Shown here piece after piece: positions 34,603 to 42,072 of a DNA stretch of 64,000 nucleotides. The position numbers were made by a program, and so were the translations under genes. How positions within the stretch are numbered: position 1 is the stretch's first letter; every line of letters begins with the position of its first letter. The stretch is from a virus: positions 99,995 through 163,994 of the IMG/VR virus record IMGVR_UViG_3300046453_000063. One strand, 5' to 3'. The notes under the pieces are model-generated. The model was not told the DNA's origin, ran no database searches, and saw only the letters and a list, made by a program, of their open reading frames with translations.

Positions 34603-34794
34603 ATGGGTAAAGACATTAGCGAACCAGTATTAAAAATCGTTTGTGGGGTGCTTACAGCTTTCGTAGTAATCAAAATGGGAATTTCTTTTGCTAATCAAGA
34701 TTATAATTCTTTTGTTGCGAGATCATGTTTCCTGTTATTCATAGTTGCAATCTATCTTGTTACTATGAAATCACTTAAAAAAGAGAAAGATTGA
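34603..34794 (+). CDS. Small membrane protein
   Basis: 63 residues. Two transmembrane segments (LKIVCGVLTAFVVIKMGISF and SCFLLFIVAIYLVTM) and a basic C-terminus (KSLKKEKD). No family recognised. Confidence 0.55.
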   Translation: MGKDISEPVLKIVCGVLTAFVVIKMGISFANQDYNSFVARSCFLLFIVAIYLVTMKSLKKEKD

Positions 34795-34863
34795 GTAATC
34801 AAATTTTGAATGAAATGTCAATTTCACATAGATTACTGTATTCAAAATGAAAATATAGGTATT

Positions 34864-34892
34864 GACTTTGAAACATGCGCGTGTTAAGATGT
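34864..34892 (+). promoter_or_regulatory. Putative promoter
   Basis: TTGACT, 17 bp, TAAGAT upstream of the recombinase-like gene; only a weak match to the repeat element (AAAATGAAAATATAGG) precedes it. Confidence 0.5.
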
Positions 34893-34927
34893 AAATATAA
34901 GGAACGAAATTAAAAGGAGTGGTTAAC

Positions 34928-35362
34928 ATGACGGAAGTAATCGAAGTGGTTAAGGTAGATGGAAGAGGTAAGAATATCAAACATTTTGATCTTCTGGAAG
35001 TTAACACTTCCTATCTTGATTCTTTCAGAAACAGCAAATACCCAGAATGGAATACAAATAAGAAACAAAGTAGTTCCTGGGCGCAATACAAGGTTAGTTT
35101 CGGAAAGTTTCTTGAGTCTATTGACAAAGATGCCGTTACAATTAATGAAGAAGAGCTAGTAACATTTATTGAATCTTTTGAAAATGAAGAGGTAAAAAAG
35201 AATCGCACCGTACATGTCAGAACATTGCTGACACACATTCTAACACACAACATTGAAAACTGCCGTGATCATGCAAGCAAATTTGTATTAGTATTTACAG
35301 GAAGTGTTGCTGCTTGGTTGGTTGATGATAAAGAATTGTTAGCAAGAATTGAAAAAATGTAA
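34928..35362 (+). CDS. Recombinase-like core-binding domain protein, no catalytic domain
   Basis: 144 residues from the ATG at 34928 (AAAGGAG upstream; an in-frame GTG at 34919 overlaps it). Residues 40-110 (SWAQYKVSFGKFLESIDKDA ... VRTLLTHILTHNIE) have the SAM-like core-binding pattern of tyrosine recombinases, but the chain ends before any catalytic domain. It could bind DNA at recombinase or MrpR-type sites without cutting. The assignment is by pattern only. Confidence 0.5.
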   Translation: MTEVIEVVKVDGRGKNIKHFDLLEVNTSYLDSFRNSKYPEWNTNKKQSSSWAQYKVSFGKFLESIDKDAVTINEEELVTFIESFENEEVKKNRTVHVRTLLTHILTHNIENCRDHASKFVLVFTGSVAAWLVDDKELLARIEKM

Positions 35363-35377
35363 TAAGGAAGTGACACC

Positions 35378-35620
35378 ATGAACTTTGGACAATACATTAA
35401 GAATCTAATCGAGGAGAGAGGCTACCGCATTCCCTGGGTAGCCGATAAAGTTGGAATTCATGAAAAAACACTACATGGAAAAATAAGAAGAGACAGCTTT
35501 AGTTATGATGAAATGATTGGGCTGGCAGTTTTCTTTAATATAGATTTAAATCAGTTTAAGGAATATGAAGAATTCGAAAAATACAAAAACCCATTTGCCG
35601 GAGGTAATGAAAATGATTAA
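35378..35620 (+). CDS. XRE-type helix-turn-helix protein
   Basis: 80 residues. GQYIKNLIEERGYRIPWVADKVGIHEKTLHGKIRRDSFS is a Cro/C1-type HTH. ATG after AAGGAAGTGACACC. It lies between the recombinase-like gene and the interrupted DUF262 gene and overlaps the latter's start by 8 bp. A local regulator or antitoxin-like role is possible. Confidence 0.7.
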   Translation: MNFGQYIKNLIEERGYRIPWVADKVGIHEKTLHGKIRRDSFSYDEMIGLAVFFNIDLNQFKEYEEFEKYKNPFAGGNEND

Positions 35621-36629
35621 AAAAGCTAATATCTAATGGAGTGCAAAGCAGCTTACAAAGTCAATTCAAAAAGGGAATATTAAATTTGATAATGCCGTTC
35701 AACGTGGTTATGTGTGGGACCAAGACAGAAAGTCTTTGCTTATTCACTCTCTCATTGAAGGATATCCTGTGCCAGCGTTCTACGCCGTCAAAGACGAGAA
35801 TAGCCAGTATAGTATGCTTGATGGAAAACAGAGATCAGAGGCTATCAGCGGCTTTCTAAACGGTGAATATGAACTAACCAATGTGCCTGAAATTAACATT
35901 GGTGATGAAGGCGAAACACTCAACATCAACGGCCTGAAATTCGCCGATTTACCGGAAGATGCGAGAGATGAAATTGAAAGTTATTCATTAACTGTTTATT
36001 ACTTTGACAGCCAAATTACCGATGATGAAATTAATGAATTATTTTTCAGACTCAATAACGGCAAGCCATTGACAAGTATTGAGCTTGGTCGAGTTAAAGC
36101 AAAATCAATTGAAACAATCCAGGAAATCGGTAAACACGATCTATTCAAAACAACGTTAACAGAAAAGGCCATTAACAAATATACGAATGAAGAAATTGTT
36201 ATTAAGTCGTGGGCAATGCTGAACGTTGAACAGCCCTCATTTGAAACTAAATCAATTCGACCTCTGATTGAAACGGCAGATATTACACCAGAGCAAACAG
36301 AGAAAATTAAAGTTGCCTATGATCGAATTCTGGAGACTTACAATTCAATCAAGCAAATTAATGATAAAGAACATAATAAAATTGCAAAACGAATCATCAC
36401 ACGGACACACTTAATTGCATTGGTTCCTGTTGCCGTTAAATCAGCTAGTGATGGAGTTGAGATTTCCGATTTTACAAAATGGGCAACATCATTTTTTAGC
36501 GGAAAGAAATCTGCAAGCGTGAGCGAAGTATATAATAGCGCAATTGGTTCTGGATCTGCTAAACCGGAAAGTATCAAGAAAAGAAATGATTCGATTATGG
36601 AAAGTTACAATGAACAATTCTCAAACTAA
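35613..36629 (+). CDS. DUF262-family protein interrupted by an in-frame stop at codon 8
   Basis: The natural start is the ATG at 35613, 8 nt after GGAGG. The eighth codon is TAA (35634-35636); the frame then continues as WSAKQLTKSIQKGNIKFDNA and QRGYVWDQDRKSLLIHSLIEG, the conserved DUF262 N-terminus, through MLDGKQRSEAI to a normal end: 330 further residues. The next in-frame start (GTG 35712) lies inside the conserved QRGYVW motif and has no ribosome site. DUF262 (ParB/Srx-fold) proteins include GmrS-like nucleotide-dependent nucleases. Either a very recent nonsense mutation, a sequencing error, or stop-codon readthrough. Confidence 0.75.
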
Positions 36630-36822
36630 CCACACATGCACTTACTGCAATAAGCCCGTTACACAAGCAGCATACAATTATTGTCTGTCTAATGGGCTTC
36701 CTGTGGCTTGCTACAAGTGTCAATATATTAAAGGAATAAGTATATATAGTATACACCAGAGAATGCGACAGAGGGTCAATGAGGGGGTTGTGACGATGAA
36801 CTTAGGTAGCGAGGAGGAATAA
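36610..36822 (+). CDS. Small zinc-finger protein, paralogue of the 26001 finger
   Basis: 70 residues, overlapping the DUF262 gene end. CTYCNKPVTQAAYNYCLSNG and LPVACYKCQ match the finger of the 219-residue protein at 26001 nearly position by position, here without the long coiled coil. No strong ribosome site; probably coupled. Confidence 0.6.
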   Translation: MNNSQTNHTCTYCNKPVTQAAYNYCLSNGLPVACYKCQYIKGISIYSIHQRMRQRVNEGVVTMNLGSEEE

Positions 36823-36824
36823 GA

Positions 36825-36929
36825 ATGAATATGCTAAGGGGAAGAGTTAAGGATTTTTGGTCTAATAATTGGACGCTAGTTGCTGCTATTGTGATTTGGG
36901 GATTCTGGATTGTGAAGGTTGTTGGGTAG
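36825..36929 (+). CDS. Very small membrane protein
   Basis: 34 residues from an ATG after GAGGAGGAATAAGA. One hydrophobic segment (WTLVAAIVIWGFWIVKVVG) behind a basic N-terminus. Unknown. Confidence 0.5.
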   Translation: MNMLRGRVKDFWSNNWTLVAAIVIWGFWIVKVVG

Positions 36930-36941
36930 TTGAATAAATGA

Positions 36942-36989
36942 TTTAAAGAATAAATATAAGTTGTTAAATATATTTGAGTATGATATGAT
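36942..36989 (+). promoter_or_regulatory. Promoter with SPBRE-like element
   Basis: Element TTTAAAGAATAAATATAAG from 36942, -35 TTGTTA (36961-36966), 17 bp, -10 TATGAT (36984-36989). Confidence 0.75.
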
Positions 36990-37060
36990 TACATCAAGAA
37001 ATACATAGAGTTAATGCTGATCAAACAACACGATTTCATGGGGAATAGGAGATGGTTAAA

Positions 37061-37285
37061 ATGTCATTTACGGATCGTTTGGAATTAGCCTGTGAATTAC
37101 AGCGTAGAGGTTTTTATCCGTACAGTATTCTTAAGACACCTAGAAAATTTGAAGAGTTTTATTTAAAAAGTAACAGTGTAGATTATGTTGAATTTGAGTG
37201 GATCGACAACAACAGAAATGATACCTCAATTGGAATCAAAATTGGGCAGAATGAGCACGGAGAAGGGATATATTGTATTCAATAA
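37061..37285 (+). CDS. Small hypothetical protein
   Basis: 74 residues from the ATG at 37061, 9 nt after AGGAG (the ATG at 37052 abuts it). Contains LELACELQRRGFYPYSILKT and DYVEFEWIDNN. Unknown. Confidence 0.5.
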   Translation: MSFTDRLELACELQRRGFYPYSILKTPRKFEEFYLKSNSVDYVEFEWIDNNRNDTSIGIKIGQNEHGEGIYCIQ

Positions 37286-37315
37286 AAACAGTATTTCATA
37301 AGGAGGATACCAAAG

Positions 37316-37546
37316 ATGAAAGAGCATACAGGTAGGGTAGTGAAATTCACTAGTAACCATGGTAATGAGTTTCGAACAGGTGATTTGGCAGTATGTATGG
37401 ATGGCGAATCAAAACTTTTTCTGGGGTTAAGCGGGATTAATATGATGCGTATGTGGTACGAATCCGGTTCATATGAAGTATTGCCAACAATTAAATCAGA
37501 TATCGAAGAATTGTTGTCGGTAGTACGCTGCAAGTATTTTCAGTAA
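37316..37546 (+). CDS. Small hypothetical protein
   Basis: 76 residues, ATG after AAGGAGGATACCAAAG. Beta-rich N-terminal 35 residues (GRVVKFTSNHGNEFRTGDLAV) suggest a small barrel. Unknown. Confidence 0.5.
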   Translation: MKEHTGRVVKFTSNHGNEFRTGDLAVCMDGESKLFLGLSGINMMRMWYESGSYEVLPTIKSDIEELLSVVRCKYFQ

Positions 37547-37585
37547 AAGCAGGATTTGATCAAAACTTTAGGGGATGAGTTATAG

Positions 37586-37738
37586 GTGGAACTGTATATC
37601 AATCAAACAGTACTAGTGCTGCCCAACAATAAATTTGGGAGAGTGAAAATGCTTGATGTCAAAACGTTACTTGTGAGATTTCACGATAAGTCAGTGAGTG
37701 AATATAGTTTTGACGAAATATCACCGTGTATGTTCTGA
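37586..37738 (+). CDS. Small SH3-like hypothetical protein, GTG start
   Basis: 50 residues from a GTG at 37586 (GGGGATGAG upstream). YINQTVLVLPNNKFGRVKML and LLVRFHDKSVSEYSF give the strand-turn pattern of an SH3/KOW-type barrel. Function unknown. Confidence 0.45.
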   Translation: MELYINQTVLVLPNNKFGRVKMLDVKTLLVRFHDKSVSEYSFDEISPCMF

Positions 37739-37754
37739 TGAAACAGTTATATTA

Positions 37755-37820
37755 TTAAAAAGTAAATATATCTATCAAAAGGTCTTAAAAGGGTGTAAAA
37801 GGTCTAATAAGGTTATCATA
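37755..37820 (+). promoter_or_regulatory. Degenerate SPBRE-like element with short direct repeats
   Basis: TTAAAAAGTAAATATATC from 37755 is followed by TAAAAGG-type units (AAAAGGTCTTAAAAGGG, TAAAAGGTCTAATAAGG). No good -10 is visible. Confidence 0.4.
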
Positions 37821-37843
37821 GGCCATATAAGGGGTGATATCAT

Positions 37844-38011
37844 ATGCAAACAGCAATCCGTTGCCGTGATGATCAAGGAAATATTATCATGAGTGTACGT
37901 GAAGAAAAAATCAAAACTCTACCCGATGTAATAGCAGATATTGAAAAAGCTATAATCATTGTTGGCGTAGTATTCATAGTTGTTGTAACTGCCGTAGCAG
38001 TATTGTTATAA
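37844..38011 (+). CDS. Small C-terminally anchored membrane protein
   Basis: 55 residues from the ATG at 37844 (AAGGGGTGATAT upstream). Polar N-terminus, then AIIIVGVVFIVVVTAVAVLL to the end: a tail-anchored shape. Unknown function. Confidence 0.5.
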   Translation: MQTAIRCRDDQGNIIMSVREEKIKTLPDVIADIEKAIIIVGVVFIVVVTAVAVLL

Positions 38012-38043
38012 ATAAAAATACAAATACATATCACAATCACGAG

Positions 38044-38078
38044 AATACACATCTAGAATATAACTGGTGTGTATTTTT
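38044..38078 (+). terminator. Intrinsic terminator
   Basis: AATACACA / TGTGTATT with a 16-nt loop and a T-run. Confidence 0.7.
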
Positions 38079-38120
38079 CTTTGTGATAATTACAAATTAA
38101 AAGGAGTTGTAACCCTCTAT

Positions 38121-38303
38121 ATGCCATCATATGACCATTATCTAGTTGAAGCTGAACATTCATCTCATCCATTTGAAACTGGCCTTATATCGTCTTTTAG
38201 TGTGGCTAACAAGGTATATAAACGCTGGCAGAGTGATCCATGGGTTAGCAATGTCAGATTAATGAAATGCACTAACCAGGGAAGAGTACATATAGAAATT
38301 TAA
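38121..38303 (+). CDS. Small hypothetical protein
   Basis: 60 residues from the ATG at 38121; AAAGGAG is 14 nt upstream, wide but the only site. Contains HYLVEAEHSSHPFETGLISS and RWQSDPWVSNVRLMK. Unknown. Confidence 0.45.
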   Translation: MPSYDHYLVEAEHSSHPFETGLISSFSVANKVYKRWQSDPWVSNVRLMKCTNQGRVHIEI

Positions 38304-38344
38304 TGAATAAATATATTGACTTAAATATAAAATCATGATAAGAT
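38299..38344 (+). promoter_or_regulatory. Promoter with shortened SPBRE-like element
   Basis: Element TTTAATGAATAAATAT from 38299 runs directly into -35 TTGACT (38316-38321), two to three bases shorter than consensus; 17 bp, -10 TAAGAT (38339-38344). Confidence 0.75.
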
Positions 38345-38389
38345 TATTACAGATAAGAAACACATACATACATGAGGTGAAACGGATTA

Positions 38390-38548
38390 ATGTATCAAGT
38401 AAAAATCATTGAAAAGATTTGTGGTAAGTTAGCAGTTAGCGTTCATGTTTTTAATGATGAAGCAGAAATGAAACAGTTTGTGAAATTACGCAGAAAAGAA
38501 CGTGCGTTAGTGTTTGTACAAAATAATGAGAAATGTCTTAGGAGGTAA
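38390..38548 (+). CDS. Small hypothetical protein
   Basis: 52 residues, ATG at 38390 after GAGGTGAAACGGATTA. Basic second half (KLRRKERALVF). Its last codons (AGGAGG) are the ribosome site of the next gene. Confidence 0.5.
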   Translation: MYQVKIIEKICGKLAVSVHVFNDEAEMKQFVKLRRKERALVFVQNNEKCLRR

Positions 38549-38553
38549 ATATA

Positions 38554-38682
38554 ATGAATGAAGTTAGATTGTTTATGTGGCTGAAACAGCAGCACCAAAA
38601 CAATGATAAGTTAACACTGAATGAACGTGTTATGATTAAGAAGAGAATGGTGAGTATTGCTGAGAAGCATGTTAAGTTTTGA
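38554..38682 (+). CDS. Very small helical protein
   Basis: 42 residues, ATG 9 nt after AGGAGG. Single amphipathic-helix type (MNEVRLFMWLKQQHQNNDK ... MIKKRMVSIAEKH). Unknown. Confidence 0.45.
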   Translation: MNEVRLFMWLKQQHQNNDKLTLNERVMIKKRMVSIAEKHVKF

Positions 38683-38715
38683 TAAATTTATGTGTTTATG
38701 GGGAGTTGATCTTAA

Positions 38716-38955
38716 ATGAGTATAAGTGCAATTGAAATTAACAGACAATCATTGCTTGAAATCCTTGAGAAAATGAGAAAAGACGAGCTGATCCCAAACA
38801 CATATCAATACGCTGGCGCAGAGATTATTAACTTCAATGATACTCCTCAGATCCGATTGAACTTTGAAGAATGGTCTTACCCATTTGTTGCTGGAAGAGA
38901 AACATCAAGAATGCTGCCAGAACAGTTTTATGATGAAGTACTAGAGCAGTTATAA
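38716..38955 (+). CDS. Hypothetical protein
   Basis: 79 residues, ATG after GGGGAGTTGATCTTAA. Helix then strand with Trp/Tyr (QIRLNFEEWSYPFVAGRE). Unknown. Confidence 0.5.
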   Translation: MSISAIEINRQSLLEILEKMRKDELIPNTYQYAGAEIINFNDTPQIRLNFEEWSYPFVAGRETSRMLPEQFYDEVLEQL

Positions 38956-38990
38956 TTAAACTATATTTTCATAAGGAGATGAAAGTTACA

Positions 38991-39181
38991 ATGACAAGAA
39001 CCTTAAAAGTTAAGGTAGAAAATATTAGTTCTTTGGCTAAGGAAAAATTAATTATTATCCTGTTGATCTTATATCATTCTGGCAGACGTTTACTAAAGGT
39101 AAAGATGATGACATTGTAGATATTGAATTTTCAAGTGTGATCGAATTTGACAAAGCAAAAGAAATTCTTAATTTGCAGTAA
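38991..39181 (+). pseudogene. Frameshifted small gene
   Basis: ATG at 38991 behind AAGGAGATG. The starting frame gives 42 residues and stops at 39119, but after about codon 19 the protein-like sequence continues in the -1 frame (NYYPVDLISFWQTFTKGKDD ... FDKAKEILNLQ) to TAA at 39181. The break falls on a run of five A near 39047, as if one A had been lost from six. No canonical slippery heptamer is in register, so mutation or sequencing error is more likely than programmed frameshifting. Confidence 0.65.
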
Positions 39182-39214
39182 AATAAGTCTATTATCAAGA
39201 AATGGAGGTTAATT

Positions 39215-39418
39215 ATGAGTAAAGAACTAATCTGTCATGCTCCTCGTGAGCCGTATTTTACTGTTAGTAATATTTATATAGCGAGAGAAGAAACTGACGA
39301 AGATGGAACCCCTCTATTTATCATTAAAGACAATAAAGGTGATGAATATGCTTTTGCAGCAGTAGATGGTTGCGGAGAGTCAAGTTATGGCTTTAATTTT
39401 TACTTGTTGGAAGATTGA
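39215..39418 (+). CDS. Small hypothetical protein
   Basis: 67 residues, ATG after ATGGAGGTTAATT. Beta-rich, acidic (EETDEDGTPLFIIKDNKGDE). Unknown. Confidence 0.5.
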   Translation: MSKELICHAPREPYFTVSNIYIAREETDEDGTPLFIIKDNKGDEYAFAAVDGCGESSYGFNFYLLED

Positions 39419-39464
39419 ATGAAAGAGAAATTTTACTGAAAATTAAAATTAAATGGGAGGTTAA

Positions 39465-39632
39465 ATGATGAAAGAATGTAGGCCATTACCACAAAATACT
39501 TTCATGGTTGAGACGGAAAGAGGAATCATTTTTGTTGACGCAAAATCACACAGAGAAGCAGAAAGCAAAGGGAAAAGTATGGGATATAAAAGTGTAGCCG
39601 CTTATGAAACTATTGAAGTTCATTGTGATTAA
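39465..39632 (+). CDS. Small hypothetical protein
   Basis: 55 residues, ATG at 39465 after GGGAGGTTAA. FMVETERGIIFVDAKSHREAESKGKS fits the recurring beta-beta-helix small protein type. A repeat-element remnant (39634-39655) follows directly with no promoter. Confidence 0.5.
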   Translation: MMKECRPLPQNTFMVETERGIIFVDAKSHREAESKGKSMGYKSVAAYETIEVHCD

Positions 39633-39665
39633 GTTTTAAAAATAAATATATAAGGGATGATACAT

Positions 39666-39839
39666 ATGAAAACATGGGATTTTATTGTTAACAATCAAGT
39701 TGTCGAAACCATTGACCAACAACAAAATAAGGAATCATTCTATTGGATTGTATTGGACAAAGTATATTCGCTCACACAGCGTTATGGAGCTTCTGTGGCT
39801 GTCTATAACCGCTCAGGAAAGGAGTACAGTTATGTATAA
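39666..39839 (+). CDS. Small hypothetical protein
   Basis: 57 residues from the ATG at 39666 behind AAGGGATG. WDFIVNNQVVETIDQQQNKES then a helix and a strand. Overlaps the next gene by 8 bp. Confidence 0.45.
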   Translation: MKTWDFIVNNQVVETIDQQQNKESFYWIVLDKVYSLTQRYGASVAVYNRSGKEYSYV

Positions 39840-39942
39840 GAATGGACGAGTTAAGGGCGGAAAATGCGTTGTGGTGACTGTGGAAGGGGTAGAAATTGGA
39901 TTACTTGATGCTGCAAATAAATATAGTGAAAATCATAAATAG
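39832..39942 (+). CDS. Very small hypothetical protein
   Basis: 36 residues; ATG at 39832 with AAAGGAG inside the previous gene. Gly/Val-rich strand (GKCVVVTVEGVEIGLL). A TGGCG/CGCCA hairpin (about 39950-39975) follows, perhaps a weak terminator. Confidence 0.4.
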   Translation: MYKNGRVKGGKCVVVTVEGVEIGLLDAANKYSENHK

Positions 39943-39979
39943 TTGATGTGGCGGACATAAATATGTGTTCGCCATTTCC

Positions 39980-40028
39980 TTTTAATAAGTAAATATATGT
40001 TGAACAATAATTAAGTGTGTGGTAAAAT
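39980..40028 (+). promoter_or_regulatory. Promoter with SPBRE-like element
   Basis: Element TTTTAATAAGTAAATATATG from 39980, -35 TTGAAC (40000-40005), 17 bp, -10 TAAAAT (40023-40028). Confidence 0.8.
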
Positions 40029-40055
40029 AAAGGAGTCAAGAAGGATATTATACAT

Positions 40056-40235
40056 ATGAAGGAGAATGGTAAATTGAATGGTGATAATGCTAAAATGAGA
40101 TCAATCATTGCTGTACAAATTCGCGATCTGGAAGCACTGAAGGATTCTGTGATTTCTAAGTCATCGCCACAACGGTTAATGATGGTTGAGGCTGAGATTA
40201 AGGGATTGCATGTTAGGATGGCGAAGTATGCTTAA
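40056..40235 (+). CDS. Small helical protein
   Basis: 59 residues, ATG at 40056 after AAGGATATTATAC. Mostly one long helix (VQIRDLEALKDSVISKS ... EAEIKGLHVRMAKYA). Unknown. Confidence 0.5.
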   Translation: MKENGKLNGDNAKMRSIIAVQIRDLEALKDSVISKSSPQRLMMVEAEIKGLHVRMAKYA

Positions 40236-40246
40236 GTAAAATATTT

Positions 40247-40483
40247 ATGAAAAATGATCAATTAAAGTGTATGGCATACACATATAGTGCATCGAGGACG
40301 GAGGATGAAGCCATGAAGTGGATTTTGGTTAGGAGTTTACCATACACACATGAGTTTGAACTAGATGATGATGAAAGAGTGGAACTTAAATTATCGTGTC
40401 GTGAATCAGAGATTATGTATAAGTTGCGCGTAACTTTTGGACGTGATGTGGAAGCGGATCTGAGTATGTTAAAACCAGAATGA
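40247..40483 (+). CDS. Hypothetical protein
   Basis: 78 residues; ATG at 40247, 11 bp after the previous stop, no clear ribosome site. Contains FELDDDERVELKLSCRESEI. Unknown; translation start uncertain. Confidence 0.4.
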   Translation: MKNDQLKCMAYTYSASRTEDEAMKWILVRSLPYTHEFELDDDERVELKLSCRESEIMYKLRVTFGRDVEADLSMLKPE

Positions 40484-40573
40484 AACCACAAAGTTTGTAG
40501 ATTATATTTATAAAAGGTTGATTTCATCAAGATATTGGATTTAAAAAAGTCAATGAATACGGGGGTTTTTGAG

Positions 40574-40780
40574 ATGGATAAATTTGAATATACTCATCTT
40601 ATTCAAGAGAGATTTGAAAGAGGATCGATTTGGTCGATTGTATCTGAAAATAAAAAAGAACGTTTGGATTTTCTTGACGATGTTAAAACATTAACGGTAT
40701 TAAATGCTATTGGTGAATTAGGATGGGAAGTTGTAGCTTTAGAAAGTAAAGTGTATTTACTGAAGAGAAAGATTTCTTAA
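40574..40780 (+). CDS. Small hypothetical protein
   Basis: 68 residues from the ATG at 40574 with GGGGGT upstream; the frame is open further up (TTG 40535, ATG 40553), so the start is uncertain. Contains YTHLIQERFERGSIWSIVSE and ELGWEVVALESKVYLLKRK, the latter typical of DUF4177-like short proteins. Confidence 0.45.
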   Translation: MDKFEYTHLIQERFERGSIWSIVSENKKERLDFLDDVKTLTVLNAIGELGWEVVALESKVYLLKRKIS

Positions 40781-40812
40781 AGAAATAACTATTTCAAAAG
40801 GAGAGTGTCTGT

Positions 40813-41037
40813 GTGGATATTAAGCAAATCAATGAGATAATTAGTGGTAAGCCTTACTTTTTTAGTGTAATTCATGATTATACGCTTGAGCATGATCATA
40901 TACGTGGATTAGGTCTTTATGAGGAAGATATGATTCATCTAAGAACTATGATTCCTGAAGACTGGGCCTTTGTTGAAACGAGAAGAAACACTGAAAATGA
41001 TTTTTTAAGAATCAACATTGTAAAAGCAGCTAAATAA
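40813..41037 (+). CDS. Small hypothetical protein, GTG start
   Basis: 74 residues; GTG at 40813 after AAAGGAGAGTGTCT. Contains PYFFSVIHDYTLEHDHIRG. Unknown. Confidence 0.5.
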   Translation: MDIKQINEIISGKPYFFSVIHDYTLEHDHIRGLGLYEEDMIHLRTMIPEDWAFVETRRNTENDFLRINIVKAAK

Positions 41038-41111
41038 TTAAATAAGTCTGTTTAAAAGGAATGTTTTATCGGATTACACATTAGACACATATAGCGAAGG
41101 AGAAAAGTAAA

Positions 41112-41315
41112 ATGACCTTTAAAATCCTTAAAGAACACAAGTATTTTCTTAATATTGGAGCGAAACGTCCAGAAGGATTTACTGGAATCATGACATCCAG
41201 TGAGCATATAGCGACATACAAAGGAAAAAGGGAAGATGGAACGTTCATCTTTGATGAAAATGGTTCTGAGTTGCTGGTATGTCCAAACGACATCAGAGGG
41301 ATATCAAACTTCTAA
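41112..41315 (+). CDS. Small hypothetical protein
   Basis: 67 residues, ATG after GAAGGAGAAAAGTAAA. Contains YKGKREDGTFIFDENGSELL; beta-rich. Unknown. Confidence 0.5.
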   Translation: MTFKILKEHKYFLNIGAKRPEGFTGIMTSSEHIATYKGKREDGTFIFDENGSELLVCPNDIRGISNF

Positions 41316-41366
41316 GACTGCTGAACAGTCGAAGATATAACGACATATGAAAGGGAGGGTACTAAA

Positions 41367-41525
41367 ATGCACAGCAATGTGAATGTTGTTAATGGATATC
41401 AAATTCATCATTGGACGCTTGGCGATGTATATTACATAACAGATAAAAAAGACAGCGGTGTGTGGCTCTGCGAGGATAAGGATAGAAGTATTGTAGAGGA
41501 ATATGCAAAAACATTGGAGGGTTAA
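41367..41525 (+). CDS. Small hypothetical protein
   Basis: 52 residues, ATG after AAGGGAGGGTACTAAA. Contains HHWTLGDVYYITDKKDSGVW. Its end (TTGGAGGGT) serves as ribosome site for the next gene. Confidence 0.5.
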   Translation: MHSNVNVVNGYQIHHWTLGDVYYITDKKDSGVWLCEDKDRSIVEEYAKTLEG

Positions 41526-41527
41526 TT

Positions 41528-41734
41528 ATGGGGCTTAAAACAGTAGCAGAACTCATTAAAGAGGTAGAACACATGGAATACATGATTAGGGCAGGAAGAG
41601 AATCGGTCTACTTTGCAGTGCTTAATGATAATTTTGATAAGGCCAAAACGACAGCACTCCAGGTCAAAGAAAAAGAAAGGGAATTGAAAGTATTTATGGA
41701 TCAATTAGTGAGAACAAAGGAAGAAGACAAGTGA
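41528..41734 (+). CDS. Small coiled-coil protein
   Basis: 68 residues, two bases after the previous stop. Helical throughout (AELIKEVEHMEYMIRAGRES ... QVKEKERELKVFMDQLV). Unknown. Confidence 0.5.
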   Translation: MGLKTVAELIKEVEHMEYMIRAGRESVYFAVLNDNFDKAKTTALQVKEKERELKVFMDQLVRTKEEDK

Positions 41735-41780
41735 TGAAAGGCATCTTTTATCAAAACATAAAAATAGGAGAGTGTTATTA

Positions 41781-41987
41781 ATGGGAGCGCACAAAAATAT
41801 AACAGCAGAAATATTTCCGAAACAGGGTAGTATGTTAAATAAGAATGTAAAGGTTTGCTTTCATTACGATACAAGTAAACAGTTTGACGGAATGATTATT
41901 AGAGATGATGTAGAAGAGCCATTTTTAACAATCATTAAATTAGAAGACAATAGAATTGTTTTGGGCAGTGAATGCCAGTATTCATAA
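41781..41987 (+). CDS. Small hypothetical protein
   Basis: 68 residues from the ATG at 41781 behind AGGAGAGTG. Beta-rich (ITAEIFPKQGSMLNKNVKV). Unknown. Confidence 0.5.
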   Translation: MGAHKNITAEIFPKQGSMLNKNVKVCFHYDTSKQFDGMIIRDDVEEPFLTIIKLEDNRIVLGSECQYS

Positions 41988-42072
41988 ATGTAGATTTAAT
42001 TCAATTTTGTAACCCATAATACAATATTGTATAGTAAAATAAAATACTATCCGATAAAAATGGAGGTATTTT

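Noticed and set aside
35641-35859. GTG-start ORF in another frame at the DUF262 start
   Set aside because: Its sequence is not protein-like beyond the overlap; the DUF262 frame carries conserved motifs throughout.
37698-37892. 64-codon ORF crossing the element at 37755
   Set aside because: It runs through a promoter-like repeat element and overlaps two better-supported small genes with ribosome sites.
38991-39181. Programmed -1 ribosomal frameshift
   Set aside because: No X-XXY-YYZ heptamer in register and no clear downstream pseudoknot; loss of one A in a run is simpler.
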